Shown one piece after another: positions 10,520-20,553 of a stretch of 64,000 bases of DNA (its first letter is position 1; every line of letters starts with the position of its first letter). Source of the stretch: Apostichopus japonicus (taxonomy: Eukaryota > Echinodermata > Holothuroidea > Aspidochirotida > Stichopodidae). The position numbers and the translations under genes are program-made. The notes under the pieces were generated by a model, which was not told the DNA's origin, did no database searches, and worked only from the letters and a program-made list of their open reading frames with translations. The stretch is from NCBI RefSeq assembly GCF_037975245.1, contig NC_092577.1:21450898-21514897 (forward strand), read 5' to 3'.

Positions 10520-13410
10520 GGCTGTGGGAATGCAACTAGGTAAAGCCGGAACGTTTAAAATTGAGGTGTAAGCCCTACCTAACTTACATACTATGGGCTA
10601 AAAATGTACCCCTTATGTCACACATACATTTACACTTGCAAAAACACACATACATACTGTATGATAGAAACTTATACTACACACAGACATGACTGCAAAG
10701 AGGTTTCCAATATTGTTCCACCAGAAATATGAAAGTGTACCCCTAGTGTTACATGGTTAAGAGTGAAAACGTCAGTACCTGTATTGGTTTACAGGCAATG
10801 GACATGCTGACTTCTGCAGGGCTTGACGTAATTTTCAAAATCAGCATGGTAGATATAAAACATATTTTAGTGAATCCTGCATTTTGTGCTATATATTTAT
10901 ACATTTTTGTGCATTGTGCATTTATTTATACTGTAAGTTCCATCAGAATCAGTGACCGTTAACTATATGAAACCTAGCTACAGTACCAACCAATCAACAA
11001 AATCAAACCTACCAATAAAATCATCAATAAATTTGACTTAAAGTCCGTGCCTGTCCGCCTGGGAGCGGCAAATAACCATGCCTCTGTAGGGTTTTTGGAA
11101 TGGGCTGTACTGCTGCGAAGTGCTCTGCTTGTTATCCAGTTCTCAGACTGGATTGGAAAGGGGAACATACACACTATGAGTTACACATTGAAAAATGTTT
11201 TACAAATCAAATAATCCATAATGAAATAATTGTCCATAATACATAAAATTATTATCCAAATTCAATAACATACATTGAATCACAGTATTAAATAAGCACA
11301 TGTGCAATGGGCACTATGCACTTTTAAAATATACAGTAGTATTACCAGTTCTACAATAAGCCTCTTTAACCATGGCACCAAATTTATAAGACAAGTATTT
11401 ATAACTTGTTTAAAATCCATATTGAGCATATTGAGAATTTTACTCAGGAATTTTTATGGTTAGAAACCAGCATGCCAGGATATATGTACAGTATGAAGTT
11501 GGTATTAAGCCAGGTGTATACAACCCTGCACAAATAGCCTGCACTTCGGCAAGAAGCCTTTGGTAATACTAATAACTCATTGCATTGCACAAGTACTCTC
11601 TTTACATTGTTGTTTAGAACTGACAAAATTAGACTCTTCCTGCTTTCCTTCACAACATTCAATGACAAGAGTGCCTGTCAGTGATATGTCATCAACAGTG
11701 CACCCATTACAGTATATAGTACAGTCATATAGGTGTCAATAAAACCAGATTCATAACCAAAAAACTTTCCTTTATCCTTAAAAAAATAGTTTAAGCCTAG
11801 CATCATTTGATTCTTTGGTCCTTTTTTCACAAAATTCAATAGCAGGAAAGCATTTTAGTAATGTCCTCAACTTTACCCATGTTATAATTGAACAGTCTAT
11901 CCCTCCAGCCAGCCTAAAAGGGATCAGAAACTGACTAAAGTGCTGTCACTTTGTCTAATATTTTCATGTGACATATTGTGTGTAAATGATTTTTGAGCTT
12001 ACAAAAAATGAAATGATTTCATTGCAAACACCAATTTTGCATCTCAAACTAGGGTATAGTACAGAAGAATTGGTTTGTTTTTTTGTACAAAATGTACTAA
12101 TTAGACTGCATATCAGTGATGTCAACAACATTCAGATATAGCAGGAATGTAACAATCCCTTATTACCTCCAGCAACCAGCCAAAAGGTGATCAGAAACTG
12201 GCAAAAATTTAGGAAATTTGTCATCATTTTTATTTGACAAACATATTATAGAGAGCTATTAACCACACTTTATATTATATTAGTAATTAGGCTAGGCTAG
12301 TATTATGTAATAGTAGGGTGTCCAGTACTCGTCTACAGTAGATGACCGTGATGACTTTGGCGTTTACCACACAGAAGTCATGGAGTTAAAAGGCTCCTTT
12401 TGGCAGTCTAATGTTTACATGTTATCATTAAAATACTTCCAAAAACTAAATTACTTTTCTAAAAAACAAATTTGTCGTTTGCCTCAAGTGCTGCTTTCCT
12501 AGTTGTGACAATTATTGTAAGTGAAATTTACGAAAACACTGTGACGAATCAGTCTCACTGTACAAGTCAATATGGGCAAGGTTTGCTATTTGGTAAGGAA
12601 ATTTTGATTGCGTCAATATTTTAATCTTTAACATGCACGGCAGCGAAAGACAGAGTGGTGGAATAACTTTAGTAATATTGAAAATGTAGATTTTGTAGTA
12701 CTAGTTTTTATGAGAAAAAACTGATTTTCCAATGTTTTTTATTGCTGCACGATACCTCCAAAGTGTAATGCTCATGAATTCTGCAATATTTCTAGCCTAT
12801 TCCACTATCTGCTAAATGTTAGCATAGTTAGGGTAACTTCATCCATAGCGTGGGTAACACAATAATGTATGCATTTTATATACACTACAACTGAACATTG
12901 TGTACAAAGTGTTGCACGCACCCCGTAATCATGGGCATTTGACACGCACAATGACACAGTGCAGTGCATATTTGCCAAGAAAGTTAGCAGACACACACAA
13001 TTAAGAGTACCAGACATATGCGTAGAGAAAAATTCAAACCCAATTATTTTGGTCTTGAAATGTGGTAACTCTCATCAGTGGTGTAGCCAAGTGGGGGGTG
13101 GGGTGGGGGTTCAACCCCCTGTGGATTTGCATTTTTCGTCCAAAGAGGAGGGTGGCAACACATCCCCTCAGACCCCTTCCAAAGAACCCCAAGTTCTTTG
13201 CACCTTGCTTTGCACCTGACTCATTTTATCTGCATGAAAGTTGCTTTAAGTGTAATTTGAGGGTAGTAGTGAGTTTAGTGCAGTGTTCGGGCTAAGGCAC
13301 TGGATCTGCAGCCAAAATCCCGCAAAGGAAGAAATAAATAAATTTATGTAGTACAGTCATAGTACTGTAGGGATTATAGGAATAGTGTTCAGCAGCCAGC
13401 CATGCTTACT
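10520..13410. other. No gene recognised; one short repeat end near 13080
   Basis: This is AT-rich DNA with no supported coding frame. Around 13075-13150 a GTGTAGCCAAG motif followed by a G-rich run and GGTTCAACCCC matches the motif near 1660-1735 in inverse orientation and probably marks a short dispersed repeat. Confidence 0.5.
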
Positions 13411-13724
13411 AGCTTGTAAAGCATCAACCTCTCCAGGCACAACAACACCCTTACTCTTTAAAATACTAAAAACTTGCACCGGTGGAACCGCTTGTTCACC
13501 GGTGAAGGTCAACTTAACAATTTTCGAATCACGGCGCGATGCCATGATACCGAAGGTGGCTAGGCCACAGAGGAGTAACAAAAACAAACTAAAGACAGGT
13601 TTAAACTTAAAACGATATACGAAAACTATATACGACAAACGCACACACCCGCCTGACGGGAAGTATAGCACAGTACAGTAAGATAGTAGCTGTATCAGCT
13701 GTATCTGCACTCCACGAAAGCCAA
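13411..13724 (-). pseudogene. Inverted 5' end of LINE A (5' UTR plus start of ORF1)
   Basis: Read on the minus strand, this begins at the exact family A 5' end (TTGGCTTTCGTGGAG), runs through the 5' UTR and about the first 45 codons of ORF1 (MASRRDSKIVKLTFTGEQ...), and stops at the codons for DALQA. It is nearly identical to copy 1. At 13724/13725 it is joined head-on to a plus-strand family B segment. See the finding on the A/B chimera. Confidence 0.85.
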
Positions 13725-14662
13725 CACGGGCGTGTTTGAAGCGGTCCCCGTCCCGGCCTCTGACACCGTACCACCTGATGCTCCTGTCATCGCCCCAGTG
13801 TCCGACACTAGCGCCCCGGTGGAAGCTTTGTTCCCCTTTCTCCCCTGATCGAACTTGCCGAGACTGCCAGCCTGCCCACTAAGGCAGAGCAGGACAAAAC
13901 GGCGGAGATGGTACTAACGGAGTGGCATGCGGCGCAGGATGCCGCTTGTAGCGGTTTACCGGTAGCTTCGCCCGCTATCGGTGATACTAGTTGGGCCCCG
14001 AGTCAATGGAGGACTGCACTACAGCCTTATTAGTTGTGGCTAAGGAGTCCTCCGATTGGTTTGATGAGACGAAACAGGCCACTGATCTCATTGACTCGAG
14101 TGGGCCCTTCCACCCTACCCGCAGCTGCTTCCGTTATACCGAACACGATGGTCGCTAGTGGACCTCCTGTTCCTAACAGGGAGGTCCACTCGATCAATGA
14201 CGAGAAGCTAAGAACTTTGCTCCCTCGTAAGAAAAGAGGGAACACTGCCAGGGGCCTGAAAAAAACCCATATCGGGAAAACTTCGCAGGTAATGCGCAGG
14301 CCTGTTGTCTACCATCGGGACGGCGTACCCCGGATGAAGTTTTGGAGTGGGTTATTTTTCAGGTGTGTGGGGGGGGGGGTTGTGTGGTCGTTACATAATA
14401 TGGGTTGGAGGGTTCTGTTTGTGGTTTGGAGTTGGCTTTTTGGGGCTGTTTTGTGTAGCGTTATTGTCTTGGTTCTGTTGGCCTTTGGGTCCGTGTCCAT
14501 TTCATGTCACGTTGAACGCTACATTGAATACATTTGTGGGTGAGTGAGAGATTTCTGTTTCTGGGTTTTCAGTTGGGTTTATGGTGGTTGTTAAACAGAC
14601 TGGAACTGTTTTTGGTTTTGTTGACCTTTGGTCCGTGTCCGTTTTTTTCTTTGCACGTAAAG
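13725..14662 (+). pseudogene. LINE B fragment: 3' half of ORF1 plus 3' UTR
   Basis: The segment starts inside family B ORF1, just after the zinc-knuckle region (VEAVPVPASDT-like wording), and continues through the acidic tail. Internal deletions and frameshifts break the frame, for example near 13840 and 14005. It then carries the G/T-rich 3' UTR and ends in a slightly changed tail, GCACGTAAAGAGC. Like the other family B copies it passes straight from ORF1 to the 3' UTR with no ORF2. Confidence 0.85.
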
Positions 14663-14663
14663 A

Positions 14664-15272
14664 GCTCTGCCCTAATTCCCTAGTTGTCTGAGGTACATTC
14701 ACTGGAACTGGCACAACATCAGCATCCATAGAGGAGTTGATGTTTGGTTTTCCAGCGATAGCATTTGCACCAGCATCGTCAGGGATAAGATGATCTGAGT
14801 GTACAAACCTACGATTATTGCCAGGGATCCTAACAATATATGTACGAGGCCCCTTGACTTTCACTATGGTACCAGGAATCCATCGATCCTTCCCCCCTCT
14901 AACATTTCGCACCCTCACTGGTTGATAAAAGGTCGAACTGCCGCACTGATAAACTGCGGTCCCTTTGCTGTTTTGCAGCATCCTGTCTCTTTTCCACCTT
15001 CCTCTGCAGGCTAGGTTTCACTAAAGAGAGCCTAGTCCTTGGGCATCTCTTAAGAAATAACTCTGATTGAGTTTTCCCGGTAGTTGTGTTCGGGGTATTT
15101 CTAAGAGTAAATAAAACATTAGGTACCTTGTGACCCAATGTCTCCCCACTTGACAAAAAGTGTTCTGAAAACATTAATCGTGGCAGTACCTTCTTGTGGT
15201 ATTCATTGGTAATACCACTTTGAATGGCTATCCACCACTAGCAAGAAATTCTGACCTTTGACCTCTGCATAG
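14664..15272 (-). pseudogene. Ty3/gypsy integrase fragment
   Basis: The minus strand encodes the end of a gypsy-type integrase. In order it has a core-start motif (FLLVVDSHSKW), then after gaps a core C-terminal piece (FTLRNTPNTTTGKTQSELFLKR), then the C-terminal DNA-binding region (VRNVRGGKDRWIPGTIVKVKG...HSDHLI). The pieces lie in different frames and the middle of the core, including the second catalytic Asp, is missing, so it is dead. The 5' LTR of the Gmr1-like element starts directly after it at 15273. The LINE A/B chimera abuts its other end. Confidence 0.8.
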
Positions 15273-15910
15273 TGTTATGTAACCCACTTATTCACCTACC
15301 CTTATTTAATATAAGTTACCATTTAAGTCTCCGAGTCTTCCAATTGTTACGATTCCAGATGCGCTCACGTATTCTACATAACAAGAACTCGCCAAGTGTT
15401 TCGCAGACTTCGTGAATATTCATAGCTTACTGGAACATTCCTTTACACTCAGGGTATAAAAGCCACAGACGCCCGGTTGAGCGCCCTCTCCGTTTTCTTG
15501 ATATTCCGTATCCTTGGCTTGATTACTGTGCCCATTTTAAACATAGTACATATTTAACTCTATACTTTTGTCGGAACTCCGACGTAATACACTCAAATGG
15601 ATTCTCGTCGCTCTACCTGAACTTTATGTACATCCAGCCGAACTACTTCTACTAAAACAAACCTGGACACTATCCGCCTAGCACTAAGGTAATTCAAGAA
15701 ATGAGCAGAAGCTCTCCCCTCGGCTCTCCAAGTCCAGAAAGACGTTAATTGAATTGAGAAACTATAGTTATGTATTATGTTCATATTTATACTTTGTTCT
15801 GCCATGTAAATAGCTTATTAAATGCTTTAAACTTACTTTCATCCTCGTGTTCTCCTTTTTATATCACGTGATCTGTTCTCCACATTAAGGCTGAGAACGG
15901 TCACGTACCA
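15273..15910 (+). repeat. 5' LTR of the Gmr1-like element
   Basis: It starts TGTTATGTAACCC and ends GGTCACGTACCA, thus TG...CA. It matches the 3' LTR at 28201-28660, with that copy carrying a roughly 180-bp internal deletion and several substitutions, so the insertion is old. Near 15460 it reads GGGTATAAAAGCC, a plausible TATA box. Confidence 0.88.
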
Positions 15911-15914
15911 TAAT

Positions 15915-15931
15915 TGGGGGCCTGTCCGGGA
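15915..15931 (+). other. Primer binding site, tRNA-Pro-like
   Basis: TGGGGGCCTGTCCGGGA lies 4 nt after the LTR. From memory, the complement of the animal tRNA-Pro 3' end is TGGGGGCTCGTCCGGGA; the two differ at two adjacent positions. The tRNA-Pro assignment is therefore likely but not exact. Confidence 0.6.
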
Positions 15932-16055
15932 ATTCGAATTAGACGAACTTCCTTAATTCTGACATTCATTATGTGTTTCCGATGTGAAAAAAGTTTATCG
16001 ATACGCCATCTATTGATGACCTTAAAGTAATTCCCTTAAGAAATCTGACATTATT

Positions 16056-17104
16056 CAGATTGCCAAACATTTTGAAGTTGACTTTAAAACGAACATAAGA
16101 AAGGATGAAATTAAGAAGTTAATAGCAGAACATTTGGTTGATGAAAATTAATTAGAGGAATCGGAACTTGAGGATATGTCCTATGTGAGCTTTAGTCAGG
16201 GTGCAAGCACGTTAGAGTTGATAAAATTACAGCTATAACTACAAGCCCGAAAGAGCTTAAATTGATGGACATTGAGAAAGAAATCAGATTGAAAGAATTA
16301 GATTTAAAATCTTCGGCTACAAACCCTGGCTCACCCATTTCCCTAGTTTCTGGTTTACACATCAGTAAATATTTGCCTCTAATTCCAAAGTTTAAAGAAG
16401 TTGATGTAGACAATTTCGCAGTCGTTGTTATGGCCAAAAGATAAATGGGTACTGTTGATTCAAAGTTCTTTCGTTGGCAAGGCACAAGAAATTTCTTCTG
16501 CATTATCTCTGGCAGATAGCCTTCATTATGATACTGTAAAAGCAACAGTTCTTAATGCTTATGAACTTGTACCTGAAGCGTATAGGCAACAGTTTCGAAA
16601 TTGCAAGGAACAACAAAATCGAAGTTATGTTGAATTTGCTCGGGTGAAAGAAACTCGTTTCAATCACTGGTGTTCTTCTAAAGAGGTTTAGGAATTCGAG
16701 GAACTGAGACAACTTATGCTGGTTGAAGAGTTCAAAACCTGTCTAAGTAACGAAACCTTCATGAACGCCAAGTTGATTCTTTATCTAAAGCTGCTGTAAT
16801 GGCAGACGATTATACCCTCACTCACCAATCTTTTAGAAATATAACTAATAAGTCGCATCTTAATTATGTTAGGGCTAGTAAACCTTCCCAGACGTATGAT
16901 TCTGTTAACAAACGGCAATCATACCCAAGTCGCAGTAAAGACGACTATGTCAGCTCTAACAGGGTTGACCCTGGTGTACCTGTTTGTTGTTATTGTTGCA
17001 GTAAAGGTCACCTAATGGCAAAATGTTTCAAATTGGCTAGAGAGAGAACGGGAGAGGGAAATGTGACCAAATGCATTAGCAATTGTAGATTGATCACCCC
17101 ATAG
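16056..17104 (+). pseudogene. Gmr1-like gag
   Basis: Several short frames together make up a gag protein. An N-terminal lysine/glutamate-rich helix-forming region (MDIEKEIRLKELDLK) is followed by a conserved middle (around 16330-16700; LVPEAYRQQFRN, SYVEFARVKE) and a CCHC zinc knuckle (CCYCCSKGHLMAKC) at about 16980-17025. Stops and frameshifts break it near 16440, 16690 and 16760. It would have formed the capsid and nucleocapsid of the element's particle. Confidence 0.75.
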
Positions 17105-17129
17105 GAATGTAACACCTGTAAGAAGTGAG

Positions 17130-17440
17130 AAAATGTGTAGGCATACTAATGAAATCCAAAACGAATTTTTACCATTTGTCTCTGAAAGTTTGGTATCTCT
17201 TAACGAGGATCTTCCGCCTTTGAAAATTAGGGTATTACGGGAAACGGGTGCTGATCAATCTCTGCTATTGGAAGGCATACTGCCACTGTCTGAACAAACA
17301 TCAGCTGACGGAGATGTATTGCTTCAGGGGGTGGGGTGTATTTTTATTGCTGTGCCAGTTCATAACATCCATCTTCAATCAAACATCTTAGGCAATGACT
17401 TGGCAGGTGACAGTAATAGTCAATCCAATTGTCACTGACA
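17130..17440 (+). pseudogene. Gmr1-like aspartic protease remnant
   Basis: The frame reads PPLKIRVLRETGADQSLLLEG and later HNIHLQSNILGNDLAG, the layout of a retropepsin from active-site strand to C-terminal loop. The catalytic D-T/S-G is altered: RETGAD stands where a DTGA motif is expected, so the catalytic aspartate is lost. It is inactive. Confidence 0.65.
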
Positions 17441-17830
17441 TGCCGAGCACTTGTGATAACACAGAGCAGTTACAGAAAGAATTTGCCAATCTCTTCCCTG
17501 CATGTGCTGTGACTCGCGCTATGTCTCCAAAACTTGAAGAAGTTTCACATTCGGATCTTTCTTCCTTTTCAAACGAGACTAACATATGGAGTCTCCTAAG
17601 AAATGTCCTCCAAAAGAGGCTTTCCATAAATCCCAAGCGGAATTTAATTTGGCTGATAGCTGTTTGGGTCGCCTTTATAATGATCCGACCCTCCTTTGGG
17701 TCCCCTAAGTTCGTTACCAAACGGTGCGAACCCAGAACAGTCAAACTCTGTTCCTTTTGAGTTCTCTTCTGATTCCCTGTCAAGAGAACAACTCCTGTTA
17801 GAGCAGGAACGATCCTGAACAAACCTTGCT
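17441..17830 (+). pseudogene. Gmr1-like protease-integrase linker region
   Basis: This continues the pol frame (IVTDMPSTCDNTEQLQKEFANLFPACAVTRAMS) with several frameshifts before the integrase zinc domain. I can assign no catalytic function. Wording of this type lies between protease and integrase in related elements as I recall them. Confidence 0.5.
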
Positions 17831-18661
17831 GTGCGACAAGGCAATCGCCGAGGACGAAGCAGAAAACGTCCCGGTTTGTTTTTACCTTAAAAAGGGTATA
17901 TTAATGAGGAAGCGGAGACCACCATATGTATCCGCCTTTCATGAGTGGCAAGTTTATCACCAAATGGTCGTTCCTAAAATCTATAGGGTTTGATGTTTTA
18001 AGTTTGGCACATGATACTCCTTTTTCTTAGCGTTAAGAAAATATACCATCGTATTTTGAACCACTTCTTTTCGCCAAATGTTAAGAAAGATGTTTCTTAT
18101 TTCTGTAGAACATGTCATACATGTCAACTAGTGGGTAAACCGAATCAAACAATCCCACCAGCACCACTTAGTGATCATAGATTGCGTCGGTCCTCTAGCG
18201 AAAACTAAATCTGGTAACCAGTATATGCTTACTGTAATGTGCGCATCGACAAGGTTCCCCGAGGCTATTCCTGTTAGGGATATTAAGGCTAAGACCGTGT
18301 GTAAGGTTTTCATTAAATTCTTTATTTTACCAAAGTCTGTTCAATCCGATCAGGGTTCAAATTTTATGTCCACAGTTTTCCAACAAGCTATGTATCATTT
18401 GAATATTAGAAAAGTTACATCTACCGCTTATCATCCACAAAGCCAAGGTGCGTTGGAAAGATTCCACCAAACATTGAAAAGTATGATTAGGACATATTGC
18501 TTTGTAACAGATTGGGATGAAGGTGTTCATTTCTTAATGTTTGCTGCCCGACAGTCAATTCAAGAGTCATTAGGGTTTAGCCCGTTAGAGCTTGAGTTCG
18601 TGGTCCACTAAAAATGTTGAAAGAAAAGTGGATGTGTGAGACTGAAGACCTGAATATTCGT
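17831..18661 (+). pseudogene. Gmr1-like integrase, N-terminal and core domains
   Basis: The order is a zinc-domain region (GILMRKRRPPYVSAFHEWQVYHQ, then FCRTCHTC with the two cysteines kept), then a catalytic core with all three D,D-35-E residues: IDCVGPL, SDQGSNF and GALERFHQ. Frameshifts separate the zinc region from the core and the first histidine of the zinc finger is not visible. The frame is interrupted at 18688 by the LINE B insertion and resumes at 20554. Lying upstream of the reverse transcriptase, this segment defines the Gmr1-type gene order. Confidence 0.82.
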
Positions 18662-18674
18662 GATTCTGTCTGTA

Positions 18675-18687
18675 AGTTCAACTACAG
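18675..18687. repeat. Target site duplication, left copy, of LINE B full-length element
   Basis: AGTTCAACTACAG occurs here and at 20541-20553, flanking the LINE B element inserted into the Gmr1-like integrase. Confidence 0.9.
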
Positions 18688-19050
18688 TGCTTTTTACGTG
18701 CAAAGAAACGGACACGGACCAAAGGTCAACAAAACCAAAAACAATCCGTCTGTTTAACAACCACCAAAAACCCAACTGAAAACCCACAAACAGAAATCTC
18801 TCACTAACCCACAAATGTATAAAATATAGCGTTTAACGTGACGTGAAAAGGACACGGACCCAAAGGCCAACAGAACCAAAACAATAAAGCTCCACAAACC
18901 AGCCCCAAAAAGCCAACACCAAACCACAAACAGAAAACCCCCAACCCATATTATGTAAGGACCACACAAACCCCCCACCCCACACATAACAACTAACTCC
19001 AAAACTCATCCGGGGTACGCCGTCCCGATAGCAGACGACAGGCTTGCGCA
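18688..19050 (-). other. LINE B 3' UTR with duplicated tail module
   Basis: This is a G/T-rich untranslated region. On the element's strand a module CCTTTGGGTCCGTGTCC + CACGT occurs twice: once about 150 nt from the end (followed by CACGTTAAACGC) and once at the very end (ACCTTTGGTCCGTGTCC then CACGTAAAAAGC). The G-rich start of the UTR (GTGGGGTGGGGGG) could form a G-quadruplex. The same arrangement is seen in the other family B tails at 14350-14662, 40740-41034, 45410-45662 and about 59130-59460. Confidence 0.75.
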
Positions 19051-20343
19051 TTACCTGCGAAATTTTCCCAATACGGGTCTTTTCAAGCCCCTAACAGTAT
19101 TCCCCCTTTTCTTACGAGGGAGCAGAGTTCTTAACTCCTCGTCAACCTTGGTCGAGTGGACCTCCCTGTCAGGAACAGGAGGTCCACTAGCGACCATCGT
19201 GTCCGGTATAGCGGAAGCGGCTGCGGGTAGGGTGGAAGGGCCACTCGAGTCAATGAGATCAGTGGCCTGTTTTGTCTCATCAAACCAATCGGAGGACTCC
19301 TTAGCCACAACTAATAAGGCTGTAGTGCAGTCCTCCATTGGCGAGTCAGAATCTGGGCCACTTAATGTCTCTTGGGCCGGTTGACTCGGGGCCCGACTAG
19401 TATCACCGATAGCGGGCGTAGCTACCGGTGAACCAGTACAAGCGGCATCCTGCGCCGCGTGCCACTCCGCTAGTACCATCTCCGCCGTTTTGTCCTGCTC
19501 TGCCTCAGTGGGCAGGCTGGCAGTCTCGGCAAGTTCGATCAGGGGAGAGGTCGGACACGAAAGGGGGAACAAAGCCTCCATCGGGGCGCTAGTGTCGGAC
19601 ACTGGGGCGATGACAGGAGCATCATGTGGTACGGTGTCAGAGGCTGGGACAGGGACCGCTTCAACCACGCCCGTAGCCACTCTCGCGGCGTATGAGCGGT
19701 CTGGGCATAAACGGGCGAGATGGCCCGTTTTCCCACACGAGTTGCAAACGATATCCCCTTTACACTCGGCCAGGGTATGCCCAACCTGTAAACAGCGGCT
19801 ACACCGCTTGTTCGGGCACAACCTGGCCTCGTGCCCTTCCAGCCCACACCTCCAACAAGTGCGAGGCTGGCCCGTGTATGCAACGTGGGCCCTGTGCCCA
19901 TTAGCCCACAAGGTAGAGGGGATATCGGACTTGAGTTCAACTCTAACTGGTCTAGTCCCGGTCTTGACACCCATACATTCAAGGAATTCCGGCTCCTCGT
20001 AGCCGGTCACTTTCCCGAAACGCCCCAGTGTCCGCACAACAACCTGTTGAGACATGTCCAGAGGGAGATGGAGGACTGTCACCCACACCGAACTGTCATA
20101 CGGTGTGACCTTCAGTCCCTGAACTCCCTCCAACACATGGACGCCTCGGACGCGGGCAGCCTCCGAGGTAAACCGTACATCAAAACAATTCATACCCCGG
20201 AGAGGTTTACGCTGAAGCGCGTCAACCTCTCCAGGGACCTTTAAACCAACAGAACGCGAAACTGAAAAAACTTGTACGGGGACGACCTTAGCCTCCCCCG
20301 AAAAACTCAACAATACGATTTTGCTGTCACGGCGAGCCGCCAT
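19051..20343 (-). CDS. LINE B ORF1 protein, zinc-knuckle nucleocapsid-like
   Basis: The product is about 430 residues from MAARRDSK, a start chosen by homology to family A; an in-frame ATG lies 10 codons upstream (20373). The N-terminal domain aligns with family A ORF1 along its length (VPGEVDALQ, SSVWVTV, TLGRFG, DIPS). Three CCHC knuckles follow (CWRCGLEGHEARLC, CSRCLQVGHTLAEC, CNSCGKTGHLARLC), then an acidic Ala/Pro/Ser-rich tail. The frame is fully open. It should bind element RNA. Its stop TAA overlaps an ATG (TAATG), an arrangement used for ORF1-to-ORF2 translational coupling in some LINEs, but only a short G/T-rich frame follows here. Confidence 0.88.
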   Translation of the reverse strand: MAARRDSKIVLLSFSGEAKVVPVQVFSVSRSVGLKVPGEVDALQRKPLRGMNCFDVRFTSEAARVRGVHVLEGVQGLKVTPYDSSVWVTVLHLPLDMSQQVVVRTLGRFGKVTGYEEPEFLECMGVKTGTRPVRVELKSDIPSTLWANGHRAHVAYTGQPRTCWRCGLEGHEARLCPNKRCSRCLQVGHTLAECKGDIVCNSCGKTGHLARLCPDRSYAARVATGVVEAVPVPASDTVPHDAPVIAPVSDTSAPMEALFPLSCPTSPLIELAETASLPTEAEQDKTAEMVLAEWHAAQDAACTGSPVATPAIGDTSRAPSQPAQETLSGPDSDSPMEDCTTALLVVAKESSDWFDETKQATDLIDSSGPSTLPAAASAIPDTMVASGPPVPDREVHSTKVDEELRTLLPRKKRGNTVRGLKRPVLGKFRR

Positions 20344-20540
20344 GACAGCTAGGGGTGTGGCAAAGCCACGCACCTATACACAAACCAAAACGAAACAAAC
20401 CCAAAACACACAAACTACACTCAAACAAACTGTAAACTAATGAAGGGCCAACGTAAAAACACAATAAAGGTGTGGTCAACGAAAGGTGGAGAGCAGCCGA
20501 AAACACGTCCGCACTCCACGAGAACTGAACTGAACTCTAC

Positions 20541-20553
20541 AGTTCAACTACAG
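20541..20553. repeat. Target site duplication, right copy, of LINE B full-length element
   Basis: Exact copy of 18675-18687. Removing the element and one copy rejoins the Gmr1-like integrase. Confidence 0.9.

Larger units (their letters stand above)
18688..20540 (-). mobile_element. Full-length ORF1-only LINE (family B)
   Basis: The element is 1.85 kb on the minus strand with a 13-bp target duplication. It has a 5' UTR, a single ORF related to family A ORF1 and a 3' UTR of about 360 bp ending in CACGTAAAAAGC plus A. Its 5' end (CGTGGAGTGCGGACGTGTTTT) and 3' end match those of family A, but there is no endonuclease or reverse transcriptase. Because it has full-length ends, a target duplication and an open ORF1, the lack of ORF2 is a property of the family and not of one truncated copy. 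It probably moves with the family A enzyme. Confidence 0.85.
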
